Part shown: positions 12,050 to 20,084 of the stretch, in pieces
How positions within the stretch are numbered: position 1 is the stretch's first letter
Layout: every line of letters starts with the position of its first letter
Assembly (NCBI GenBank): GCA_002327305.1
Contig: DCUZ01000067.1
Coordinates: forward strand, 1 to 21,575
DNA length: 21,575 bases
Reading direction: 5' to 3'
Origin: Holophagales bacterium UBA2201
GTDB lineage: Bacteria > Acidobacteriota > Thermoanaerobaculia > UBA2201
Notes under the pieces: generated by a model
Database searches by the model: none
What the model saw: only the letters and a program-made list of their open reading frames with translations
Told to the model about the DNA's origin: nothing
Position numbers and translations under genes: made by a program

Positions 12050-13486
12050 CTAATACTTGAACGCGAACGATCTCCTTTTGAACAGGAAGAGACAGGCGTC
12101 CGCCGCTTCCGGGTCGTAGAGCTTTCCCTTCTCCCGGGTGATCTCGCTCAGGGCGATGTCCCGGCCCCGGGTGGGGCGGTAGGGGCGGTGGGAGATCATG
12201 GCCTCCACCACGTCGGCAACGGCCAGGATGCGGGCCTGGGGCAGGATGGCGTCCCGCGTGAGCCCGTTGGGGTAGCCCGTGCCGTCCATGCGCTCGTGGT
12301 GCTCCAGGATGATGCGGGCGACCGGCCAGGGGAAATCGATGTGGGCCAGGATGTCGTAGCCCGCCTGGGCGTGGGCGCGGATGAGGATCATCTCCCCCTC
12401 GGAGAGGCGCCCCGGCTTGGCGAGGATCTCGGCCGGGACGGAGATCTTGCCGATGTCGTGAAGGAGGCCGGCGACGCGCAGGCCCTCCACCTCGGATTCG
12501 CTCAGGCCCATCAGGGCGGCGATGGCGCAGGCGAGCTGGGTGCTGCGGCGCATGTGCCCGGCGGTGTAGGGGTCCCGCTTTTCCACGGTCGCCGCCAGCG
12601 CCCCCACGGTGGCCTCGAGGGTTTTGTGCAGATGCTCCCAACTTTTCTTGCGGTCCTCCTCCGCCCGCTTGCGGTCGGTGACGTCCCGGACCAGGGCCGC
12701 CACCTCCCCCGAGCCGCACGGGGACATCCGGCAGGCATGGTCCTGCTCGGGTCCGTCGGGCAGGGGGACGCGGATCCGGTACTCGAATTCGACCGTCACG
12801 CCGGAGTCCAGGGCCCGGCGGATGTGATCCATGTATTTCCGCGCCACCGGCGCGGGGAACAGCGCCCGGACCTTCTTCCCGAGAAGGGCCTCGGGCGGAA
12901 GGGCGAGATCCCCGACGCGGGCCGCCGTGCAGGAGAGGAACGTGCCGTCGGCGGCGATGTGGAAGAGGGGGTCGGGGAGGGCGTCGAGGAGGGCCCGGAG
13001 GTCGGCTTCGCCCCGGCGCAGGGCTTTCTCCATCCGGCACCGCTCGGAGATGTCCTCGCAGGTGGTGATGATCTCGACGGGCCTTCCCCGCCCGTCCATG
13101 ACCACATCCGACATGAGTTGCACCGGGAACCGGGCCCCGTCCTTGCGGAGGTTGATCCGCTCCCGCCGCCAGGAGGTCATCCGCTTGATCTCCGCTTCGG
13201 TCATCCGCCGGTAGTTTTCCGGCGAACCCAGGACCCGCCCCGGGCGCCCTTGAAGCTCTTCGGGCTCATAGCCGTGCATGCGGGCCTCGGCGGGATTGGA
13301 ATACAGGATGCGCCCCCGGACATCCTTGAGGGTGACCCCGAGCTGCATGGTTTCCACGGCCCGTTTCAGCCCCTGCAACTGGCGCCGGTATCGCTCGGTC
13401 TCCGCCTTCAGGGCCGTGATCCGCCGGCGAAGGGCCCGGTTCTCCCTCTTCCAATCGGCTGGGGTCGCGGCTTTTTTCCCCCCCAT
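12050..13486 (-). CDS. PAS-PAS-HD-GYP cyclic-di-GMP phosphodiesterase
   Basis: The 478-residue cytoplasmic protein (no transmembrane segment seen) has a basic N-terminal coiled coil (about residues 12-45). PAS 1 spans about 45-150 (YSNPAEARMHGYEPEELQG, ending TTCEDISERCRMEKAL). PAS 2 spans about 162-275 (LLDALPDPLFHIAADG to VRDVTDRKRAEED). The HD-GYP domain spans about 288-478: YTAGHMRRS, catalytic HDIGK (343-347), HHERMDGTGYP with GYP at 404-406, then ILAVADVVEAMISHRPYRP. HD-GYP enzymes hydrolyse c-di-GMP to GMP/pGpG, and the PAS domains are presumed sensors. The usual HPxxG is AHAQAG here. AGGTGA upstream of ATG 13486 supports the start. A paralogue with matching motif positions lies at 20081. 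Confidence 0.93.
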   Translation of the reverse strand: MGGKKAATPADWKRENRALRRRITALKAETERYRRQLQGLKRAVETMQLGVTLKDVRGRILYSNPAEARMHGYEPEELQGRPGRVLGSPENYRRMTEAEIKRMTSWRRERINLRKDGARFPVQLMSDVVMDGRGRPVEIITTCEDISERCRMEKALRRGEADLRALLDALPDPLFHIAADGTFLSCTAARVGDLALPPEALLGKKVRALFPAPVARKYMDHIRRALDSGVTVEFEYRIRVPLPDGPEQDHACRMSPCGSGEVAALVRDVTDRKRAEEDRKKSWEHLHKTLEATVGALAATVEKRDPYTAGHMRRSTQLACAIAALMGLSESEVEGLRVAGLLHDIGKISVPAEILAKPGRLSEGEMILIRAHAQAGYDILAHIDFPWPVARIILEHHERMDGTGYPNGLTRDAILPQARILAVADVVEAMISHRPYRPTRGRDIALSEITREKGKLYDPEAADACLFLFKRRSFAFKY

Positions 13487-13545
13487 GGCGTCACCTCCGG
13501 CTCGGTTTGTCCACCCGCCCCCCGTTCGATGATCTTCGCGCGGAC

Positions 13546-13551
13546 ATTCTA
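13546..13551 (-). promoter_or_regulatory. Possible -10 box of the HD-GYP gene
   Basis: TAGAAT lies on the minus strand in the 87-bp gap after the mutase gene. There is no matching -35, so cotranscription from the mutase promoter is equally possible. Confidence 0.3.
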
Positions 13552-13573
13552 TGGCCGACCGGCCGCGTCCGGT

Positions 13574-15175
<1,602 letters not shown>

Positions 15176-15256
15176 ATTGCCTCCTGAGAGCAATCGTTCA
15201 TCCGCGGAACCTTTCCGGGCCCGGGAAGCGGATGCGCATCCCGCCCCCCCGGCGTC
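15176..15256 (-). promoter_or_regulatory. Structured 5' leader of the mutase gene
   Basis: The ~81-nt leader can form CATCCGC/GCGGATG (15234-15228 with 15205-15199) around TTCCCGGGCCCGGAA. A second hairpin, ATTGC/GCAAT (15194-15190 with 15180-15176), holds the AGGAG ribosome site in its loop. It is too short and lacks the boxes for a cobalamin riboswitch. Regulation is only inferred from the fold. Confidence 0.3.
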
Positions 15257-15262
15257 CCTGGA

Positions 15263-15268
15263 ATTATA
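15263..15268 (-). promoter_or_regulatory. -10 box (TATAAT) of the mutase gene
   Basis: A perfect TATAAT on the minus strand, followed seven bases later by a purine start near 15256. No consensus -35 is seen. Confidence 0.5.
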
Positions 15269-15332
15269 GCGCATCTTGCCGGGCCCTGCCGGGGGCAACC
15301 CCTCAACCGGGACGGAATTTCGGCCCGCAATC

Positions 15333-15341
15333 TGGTAGGAT
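15333..15341 (+). promoter_or_regulatory. Extended -10 promoter of the acyl-CoA dehydrogenase gene
   Basis: TG-G-TAGGAT lies 38 bp before the ATG, with no good -35. It matches the extended -10 style seen elsewhere in the window. Confidence 0.45.
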
Positions 15342-15379
15342 AAGGACGCAACGACCAAATCCATCCAGGAGGGACGCAC

Positions 15380-16546
15380 ATGAGCCAGGCCATAGACGCG
15401 GGACGCCCATTGACGGTGCTGACGGAGGAGGAGCGGATGTTCTTCGATTCCGTCAAGGAGTTCGCCCAGGCGGAGGTCAAGCCGCTGGTCTCCAAGATGG
15501 ACCAGGAAGCCCATCTCGACGAGGGACTGCTCAAGAAGCTGTTCGAAATGGGGCTCATGGGGATCGACATCCCCGAGGAATACGGCGGGGCGGGGGGCAC
15601 CTTCTTCATGAGCATCCTGGCCATCGAGGCCCTCGCCCAGGCGGACGCGGCGGTCTCGGTGGTGGTGGACGTGCAGAACACCCTGGTGGCCAACGCCATC
15701 CGCCGGTGGGGGACCGATGAGCAGAAAAAGCGGTTCCTGGCGAAAATGGCGGCCGACACCGTGGGGGCCTACGCCCTCTCCGAGTCGGGCGCCGGTTCCG
15801 ACGCCTTCGCTTTGAAGTGCAGGGTCGAGGAAAAGGGGGACGGTTTTCTCCTGAACGGACAGAAACTGTGGATCACCAACGCCGGCGAGGCGGGGCTCTT
15901 CATCGTTTTCTGCACCGTCAATCCCGACCTCGGCTACAAGGGGATCACGGCCCTGCTGGTGGAGCGGGGGACGCCGGGGTTTTCCATCGGCAAGAAGGAG
16001 GACAAACTGGGGATCCGGGCCTCCTCCACCTGCGAACTGATCTTCGAGAACTGCGCCGTCCCGAAGGCAAACCTTCTGGGGGCGGTTGGGAAAGGGTACA
16101 AGGTGGCCATCGAGACGCTCAACGAGGGGCGCATCGGCATCGGCGCCCAGATGGTGGGGATCGCCGAGGGGGCCCTCGGGCACGCCCTGGGCTACACCGC
16201 CGAGAGGAAGCAGTTCGGCAAGCCGCTCAACGCCTTCCAGGGGGTGCAGTTCGCCCTCGCCGGGCTTCACGCCGAGGTGGAGACGGCGAAGTTGGCGGTG
16301 TACAACGCCGCCCGGCTCAAGGACGGCGGGTTCCCCTTCCTCCGCGAGGCGGCCGTGGCCAAACTGGTCGCCAGCCTCATGGCCGACCGTGTGACGGCCG
16401 AGGTGGTGAACCTCTACGGCGGCAACGGTTTCACCAAGGAGTATCCGGTGGAGAAGTACTTCCGGGACGCCAAGATCGGCCAGATCTACGAGGGGACCAC
16501 CTTCATGCAGTTGGCCACCATCGCCAAGGCGATCATGCCGGAGTAG
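15380..16546 (+). CDS. Acyl-CoA dehydrogenase, short/branched-chain type
   Basis: This 388-residue FAD enzyme introduces the alpha-beta double bond into an acyl-CoA. Its parts are an N-terminal helical domain, a middle FAD/substrate strand domain (YALSESGAGSDAFALKC about residues 133-149, GFLLNGQKLWITNAG) and a C-terminal helical domain (RKQFGKPLNAFQGVQF). The ending GGNGFTKEYPVEKYFRDAKIG then QIYEGTTFMQL carries the catalytic glutamate in YEGT. The ending closely resembles human ACADSB (2-methylbutyryl-CoA dehydrogenase), so a role in isoleucine/valine breakdown is likely. Butyryl-CoA dehydrogenase is the alternative. AGGAGGG six bases upstream fixes the start. Divergence from the mutase fits a shared propionyl/methylmalonyl-CoA route, with electrons going to an electron-transfer flavoprotein. 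Confidence 0.93.
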   Translation: MSQAIDAGRPLTVLTEEERMFFDSVKEFAQAEVKPLVSKMDQEAHLDEGLLKKLFEMGLMGIDIPEEYGGAGGTFFMSILAIEALAQADAAVSVVVDVQNTLVANAIRRWGTDEQKKRFLAKMAADTVGAYALSESGAGSDAFALKCRVEEKGDGFLLNGQKLWITNAGEAGLFIVFCTVNPDLGYKGITALLVERGTPGFSIGKKEDKLGIRASSTCELIFENCAVPKANLLGAVGKGYKVAIETLNEGRIGIGAQMVGIAEGALGHALGYTAERKQFGKPLNAFQGVQFALAGLHAEVETAKLAVYNAARLKDGGFPFLREAAVAKLVASLMADRVTAEVVNLYGGNGFTKEYPVEKYFRDAKIGQIYEGTTFMQLATIAKAIMPE

Positions 16547-16743
16547 GCTAAAACAAAAGCGTCTATAAGGTCTATCGGGTCTATTGAGTCTGTAGGGACA
16601 CAACAGTCTTTTGAAGTGTCTATTTGGATGCAGGCCTTGACTCTACAGATTCAACGACTCTATAGACTCAACGACTCTATAGACTCAATGACTCAATAGA
16701 CTCAATGACTCAATGGACTCGACAGACCAGTTCTCTATGCCCC
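16547..16743. other. Gene-free spacer with inverted GTCTAT / GACTCAAT tracts
   Basis: A left tract (16561-16599) repeats (G)GTCTAT(N)nG with a 9-bp period. A right tract (about 16638-16729) repeats GACTCTATA, GACTCAAC and GACTCAAT. The right tract is largely the reverse complement of the left (shared words GTCTATTGAGTC and TCTGTAG), so the pair can fold into a long imperfect hairpin. No gene is seen. Confidence 0.65.
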
Positions 16744-16771
16744 TTGCAACTCCAGGATTTGGGCCTATACT
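16744..16771 (+). promoter_or_regulatory. Orphan sigma-70-like promoter
   Basis: TTGCAA (16744-16749), 16 bp, TATACT (16766-16771). The predicted start is the G run at 16778. No protein gene follows on this strand before 19145. Confidence 0.45.
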
Positions 16772-16777
16772 ATTATT

Positions 16778-16917
16778 GGGGAAACGGCTTGGGGAATCAT
16801 TCCAGGAATATGCCCACCCTGGGGCGCCCGTTGATCAGCCAGGCATGCCGGGGCGCCGTCACCCCGCGTGAGCCGGATCCCCCAAGGCGGGCCCTACGGA
16901 GCCCGCCTTGATCTTTT
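16778..16917 (+). ncRNA. Candidate ~140-nt small RNA of unknown family
   Basis: The unit runs from the promoter start (GGGGAAAC) to a Rho-independent terminator. GGCTTGGGGAATC (16786-16798) can pair 11 of 13 positions with GATCCCCCAAGGC (16876-16888), closing the RNA. Internal hairpins include CCAGG/CCTGG (about 16803-16826) and GGCGCCC/GGGGCGCC. The closing helix shares bases 16884-16888 with the terminator's left arm, so the two folds compete as in attenuators. It overlaps the 3' end of tsaE in antisense. It does not match SRP RNA, tmRNA or RNase P by eye; the layout is loosely 6S-like. Confidence 0.4.
16884..16917 (+). terminator. Rho-independent terminator, plus strand
   Basis: AAGGCGGGC (16884-16892) and GCCCGCCTT (16901-16909) form a perfect 9-bp stem with an 8-nt loop, followed by GATCTTTT. 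The tsaE stop codon (minus strand) lies in the loop. There is no T-run on the minus side. Confidence 0.65.
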
Positions 16918-17445
16918 CCCCCCCCGGAGGGGGCGTGGTCGGTGTCCCCCCTCTTCCGTGTCCGGCAGTTCGATGGTGCGGCCTCCGGCGTCGGCGAACC
17001 GGATGCGGACCTTCCACGCCTTCCTGAACCGCCGCTTGACGGCCGCGGGGGGCCATTCCACCGCCTTGATCCGCTCCCCCTCCAGGGCCTCCCACAGGCC
17101 GGTCTCCATCAGGGTTTCCGGCTCCGCGCGCCGGAGCCGGTAGCAGTCGATGTGCACCAGGCCGCCGTAGTCGTGCATCAGGAGGAACGAGGGGCTGTGG
17201 ACGGTCCTGCGGTCCACCCCGAAGGCCTGCGCCATCCCCCGGACAAAGACGGTTTTCCCGGCGCCCAGGGGGCCCTCCAGAAAGACCACCGCCCCCGGCG
17301 GGAGCAAGCGGGCGAACCGTCTTGCCAGCGCCATCGTCCGGGCGGGGCTGGTGGAGACATGGCGGATGCGCCGCCCGCGGTGCGAACCGTTTGCCGTAGG
17401 GGCACAGCATGCTGTGCCCTTGCAATCAATCTTCTTCTTGGTCAT
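16894..17445 (-). CDS. tsaE: TsaE, ATPase of the tRNA t6A37 threonylcarbamoyl complex
   Basis: This P-loop protein works with TsaB/TsaD in N6-threonylcarbamoyladenosine formation at tRNA A37. Visible features are STSPARTMALARRFARLLPPGA (about residues 31-52), Walker A GPLGAGKT (58-65), TVHSPSFLL (81-89), HIDCYRL (98-104) and VEWPPA. At 183 residues it is longer than usual (about 140-160). The first ~26 residues are not family-like and are encoded across a 20-bp palindrome (17400-17419). No other in-frame start lies between M1 and M37, which already sits inside the conserved domain, so the extension is probably translated. The C-terminal ~20 residues are basic and run into the terminator hairpin. 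It overlaps nnr by 20 bp. Confidence 0.9.
   Translation of the reverse strand: MTKKKIDCKGTACCAPTANGSHRGRRIRHVSTSPARTMALARRFARLLPPGAVVFLEGPLGAGKTVFVRGMAQAFGVDRRTVHSPSFLLMHDYGGLVHIDCYRLRRAEPETLMETGLWEALEGERIKAVEWPPAAVKRRFRKAWKVRIRFADAGGRTIELPDTEEGGHRPRPLRGGKRSRRAP
17400..17419. repeat. 20-bp perfect palindrome inside the tsaE 5' end
   Basis: GGGCACAGCATGCTGTGCCC is fully self-complementary and sits in a GTAGGGGCACAGCATGCTGTGCCC context. Similar 'GGGGCAC(A/G)GC..GC(T/C)GTGCCCC' palindromes are scattered as mobile repeats in several bacterial phyla. Here it lies just after the nnr stop codon. Confidence 0.8.
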
Positions 17446-18979
17446 CCAGGGCCTTGAAGGCGTCCGGGAGGAAATCCACCAGGTCCCGGGGGAGAAGGGC
17501 GGGGAGGCCCGTGGCCTTGGCGGCGAGGTCGCCGGCCAGGCCGTGCAGAAAGACGGCCAGGGGGGCGGCCTGTTCGGGGGGGAGCCCCTGGCCGAGGAAC
17601 GAGCCGATCATCCCGGAGAGGAGGTCGCCCATCCCCCCGGTGGCCATGCCGGCGTTGCCGGTGGGGTTGATCCAGGTGGTGCTTCCCGGCAGGGCTGTGA
17701 GGGTCAGGCGCCCTTTGAGGACCACCGTCGCGCCGGTCAGTTCGGCCGCCCTCCGGGCGGCCCGGATCCGGTCCGCCTGCACCTCCTCCACGGAGGTTTC
17801 CAGCAGGCGGGCCAGCTCCCCCGGATGGGGCGTCAGGACGGTGGGGGCCTCCCGCTTGGCGAGCTGGTGCGTCTGGCCCACGAAGGCGTTGAGGCCGTCG
17901 GCGTCCAGGACCAGGGGCAGGGCGGTCGAAAGGACGAGGTCGCGGATGAAGGCGTCGGTGTCGGGGAGGGTGGAGAGGCCGGGGCCCGCCACGAGGGCGT
18001 CCTTGTCCTGCAGGAAAGCCAGGAGGCGGGGAAGGGCGCCGCGGGCGATGGTCCGGGCGGGGGTGGCGTCCAGGGCCAGGCCCATGGCCTCATAGGCGTG
18101 TCCCGCCACCCGCGCCAGCACCTCGGGCACGGAGGCGGCGGTCACCAGCCCCGCTCCCGCGCGCAGCGCCCCCAGGCAGGCCATGGAGGCCGCTCCCGGT
18201 TTTTCCATCGAGCCGCAGACGCAGACCGTGTGGCCGAAGGCCCCCTTGTGGGCGTCGCGGGGGCGGTCGGGGAGGAAAAGGCGCAGTTCCTCGGCCGTGG
18301 CCAGGCGGAGGGTGGAGAGCCCCTCCAACACCTCCATGGGGATGCCGATGTCGGCCACCACCACCTCGCCGCAGAACTCCGACGCCGGGGGAAGCACATG
18401 GAAGGGCTTGAGGGCGCCGAAGGTGACGGTGGCGGCCGCCCGCATGGCGGGACCCTCGACGGCGCCCCGGTCGCCCCCGATGCCGCTGGGGACGTCCACG
18501 GCCAGGACCGGCACGGGGAGGGCGTTCACCAATTCGATGACGGCCGCCCACAACCCCTCCAGAGGCCGGGCGAGGCCGGTTCCGAAGAGGGCGTCCACCA
18601 CGAGGTCGGCCTCCGCAAGCACGGGGGAGGCCGCCTCCAGTTGCCGGGGCGTGCGGATGGTGGACAGCGGGATCCCCATCTTCCGGCAGATCTCCAGGTT
18701 GGTCCGGGCGTCGCCGCGCGCCTCCTTCAGCGACCCGAAGTAGAGGACCTCCACGGCGATGCCACGATTGTGGAGCATCCGGGCGGCGGCGAAGCCGTCG
18801 CCCCCGTTGTTGCCCTTTCCGCAGAGGACGGCCATCCGTTGGGCCTGGGGGTGGCGGTGAAGGGCCACCTCCGTGATCGCCGAGGCGGCATTTTCCATCA
18901 GGCAGATGGAGGGGACGCCGTAGTGTTCGACGGCCTGCCGGTCGGCCTGCTGCATTTCCTGGGCGGTGAGAATGATCAT
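17426..18979 (-). CDS. nnr: Bifunctional NAD(P)HX epimerase / ADP-dependent NAD(P)HX dehydratase
   Basis: The 517-residue fusion repairs hydrated NAD(P)H. The N-terminal YjeF_N epimerase domain (about residues 1-215) carries LTAQEMQQADRQAVE, SICLMENA and GKGNNGGDGFAAARML (54-69), plus VVDALFGTGL. The C-terminal ribokinase-like dehydratase domain (about 225-517) carries DAHKGAFGHTVCVCGS, VLTPHPGELARLL, VVLKGRLTLT and the anion-hole segment GNAGMATGGMGD (441-452). The length and domain order are standard. AAGGGGG upstream of ATG 18979 supports the start. tsaE overlaps its 3' end by 20 bp, the common nnr-tsaE neighbourhood of bacteria. Confidence 0.95.
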   Translation of the reverse strand: MIILTAQEMQQADRQAVEHYGVPSICLMENAASAITEVALHRHPQAQRMAVLCGKGNNGGDGFAAARMLHNRGIAVEVLYFGSLKEARGDARTNLEICRKMGIPLSTIRTPRQLEAASPVLAEADLVVDALFGTGLARPLEGLWAAVIELVNALPVPVLAVDVPSGIGGDRGAVEGPAMRAAATVTFGALKPFHVLPPASEFCGEVVVADIGIPMEVLEGLSTLRLATAEELRLFLPDRPRDAHKGAFGHTVCVCGSMEKPGAASMACLGALRAGAGLVTAASVPEVLARVAGHAYEAMGLALDATPARTIARGALPRLLAFLQDKDALVAGPGLSTLPDTDAFIRDLVLSTALPLVLDADGLNAFVGQTHQLAKREAPTVLTPHPGELARLLETSVEEVQADRIRAARRAAELTGATVVLKGRLTLTALPGSTTWINPTGNAGMATGGMGDLLSGMIGSFLGQGLPPEQAAPLAVFLHGLAGDLAAKATGLPALLPRDLVDFLPDAFKALDDQEED

Positions 18980-19000
18980 GGGTACCCCCTTAGAGAATCG

Positions 19001-19118
19001 TAGCCGGTAGCCTGTAGCCGGTAGTCCGTAGCCGGTAGCCAGGGGTCAGTAGTCCGCTGCACGAATTTGCTTGGTTCTCGCTTCTCCCCGTCTACTGGCT
19101 ACCGTCTACTGGCTGCTG
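19001..19118. repeat. TAGCCGG heptamer tract with inverted partner
   Basis: Eight in-register heptamers fill 19001-19056 (TAGCCGG, TAGCCTG, TAGCCGG, TAGTCCG, TAGCCGG, TAGCCAG, GGGTCAG, TAGTCCG). At 19091-19118 the same family runs on the other strand (read as TAGACGG, TAGCCAG), so the two arms can pair across about 35 bp. They fill the divergent nnr / SAM-hydroxide adenosyltransferase spacer. Confidence 0.85.
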
Positions 19119-19131
19119 CCTTAATATAGTG

Positions 19132-19137
19132 TATATT
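19132..19137 (+). promoter_or_regulatory. -10 box (TATATT) of the SAM hydroxide adenosyltransferase gene
   Basis: TATATT is followed by exactly seven bases and the ATG at 19145, with no Shine-Dalgarno. This indicates a leaderless or near-leaderless transcript. Confidence 0.45.
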
Positions 19138-19144
19138 ATTATCC

Positions 19145-19912
19145 ATGGCCATGGAAACCCTGACGCTGTTGACCGACTTCGGGACGCGGGACTTCTTCGT
19201 GGGGGCCCTCAAGGGGGCGGTCCTGAAGGCCTGCCCGTCCTGCCGCATCGTGGACATCTCCCACGAGGTGGAGATCTTCGACATCCGCCGCGCGGCCTTC
19301 CTCCTCTGGGCCACCTGGCGCTCCTACCCCGAGGGCACCGTCCATCTCACGGTGGTGGACCCCGGGGTGGGGACCCAGCGGGCCCTCCTGCACATGGAGC
19401 GCGACGGGCACCACTTTTTCGCCCCCGACAACGGCCTCCTGACCTATGTCCACACCGGACAGGAGGAGCTCCACCGCGTCCTCTACCCGGCCGACCTCAA
19501 GGCCGCCGCCAGCCCCACCTTCCACGCCCGCGACCTCTTCGCCCCCACCGTGGGGCGGTTCCTGGGCGATCAGACGGTGGAAATGGAACCCTGCGCCGAC
19601 GCCATCATGCTTCCCTATCAACCGCCGCTGAAGGGGGAGGACGGGAGCGTCCGCGGGCAGGTGATGGAGGTGGACCGGTTCGGCAACCTCATCACCGACC
19701 TCCCCCTGGCCTGGATGCAGTACGGCAGGGGGTCCGTGAAGGTGCGCGGCCGGGCCCTGGGGATCTGGACGCTGGCCTACGAGGAACTGCAGGGGCAGGA
19801 CCCCGGGATGCTCCCCGGTTCGCTCGGGACCCTCGAGATCGCCGTTCGAAAGGGGAGCGCCGCCAGGGCCCTCGGCTCCGGCATCGGCGATCCGGTGGCG
19901 TACCAGCCGTAA
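19145..19912 (+). CDS. SAM hydroxide adenosyltransferase (DUF62 family)
   Basis: The 255-residue protein belongs to the SAM-cleaving DUF62/SAM_HAT family, related to fluorinases and chlorinases. These housekeeping members split S-adenosylmethionine with water/hydroxide into adenosine and methionine. Visible motifs are LLTDFGTRDFFVGALKGAVL (residues 8-27), IVDISHEVEIFDIRRAAFLL, HLTVVDPGVGTQRALL (about 68-83), FFAPDNGLLTYV and EVDRFGNLITDLPL in the C-terminal domain. The FGNLITD motif and absence of the long fluorinase loop favour hydrolysis rather than halogenation. The start is ATG 19145; ATG 19151 is two codons in. There is no ribosome site, and the -10 box position fits leaderless expression. 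It is divergent from nnr. Confidence 0.9.
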   Translation: MAMETLTLLTDFGTRDFFVGALKGAVLKACPSCRIVDISHEVEIFDIRRAAFLLWATWRSYPEGTVHLTVVDPGVGTQRALLHMERDGHHFFAPDNGLLTYVHTGQEELHRVLYPADLKAAASPTFHARDLFAPTVGRFLGDQTVEMEPCADAIMLPYQPPLKGEDGSVRGQVMEVDRFGNLITDLPLAWMQYGRGSVKVRGRALGIWTLAYEELQGQDPGMLPGSLGTLEIAVRKGSAARALGSGIGDPVAYQP

Positions 19913-20001
19913 CCCCCGCGGCCGGCCGGGTATCCACGGATTGCGGCGCGGCCCTTCCCTCTCCCTTCACGGAGGGGATGGAGGCGGGGCGTCCTCCCCC
20001 C

Positions 20002-20030
20002 TTGTATTCGCCCATTCCTTCTGCTAAAGT
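20002..20030 (+). promoter_or_regulatory. Promoter of the second HD-GYP gene
   Basis: TTGTAT (20002-20007), 17 bp, then TAAAGT (20025-20030) preceded by TG-C (extended -10). A start near 20037 would coincide with the ATG of a 15-codon mini-ORF. Confidence 0.4.
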
Positions 20031-20036
20031 GGGGCC

Positions 20037-20084
20037 ATGGAACGCCGCGCCGTGCATCCCCCCCGGGGGAGGGATCGCGCATGA
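20037..20084 (+). CDS. Possible 15-residue leader peptide
   Basis: ATG 20037 to TGA 20082-20084 encodes MERRAVHPPRGRDRA. It begins 6 nt after a -10-like box and its stop overlaps the next start as ATGA. It may be a leaderless, coupled mini-ORF, or chance; the HD-GYP gene has its own GGGAGGG site within it. Confidence 0.25.
   Translation: MERRAVHPPRGRDRA

Noticed and set aside
15176..15262. Cobalamin riboswitch upstream of the mutase
   Set aside because: The leader is too short (about 81 nt) and no B12-box-like sequence is visible.
16778..16917. SRP RNA, tmRNA or known riboswitch at the candidate sRNA
   Set aside because: None of their conserved words (for example GGAAGNAGCA of SRP RNA) are seen; only a generic small RNA can be claimed.
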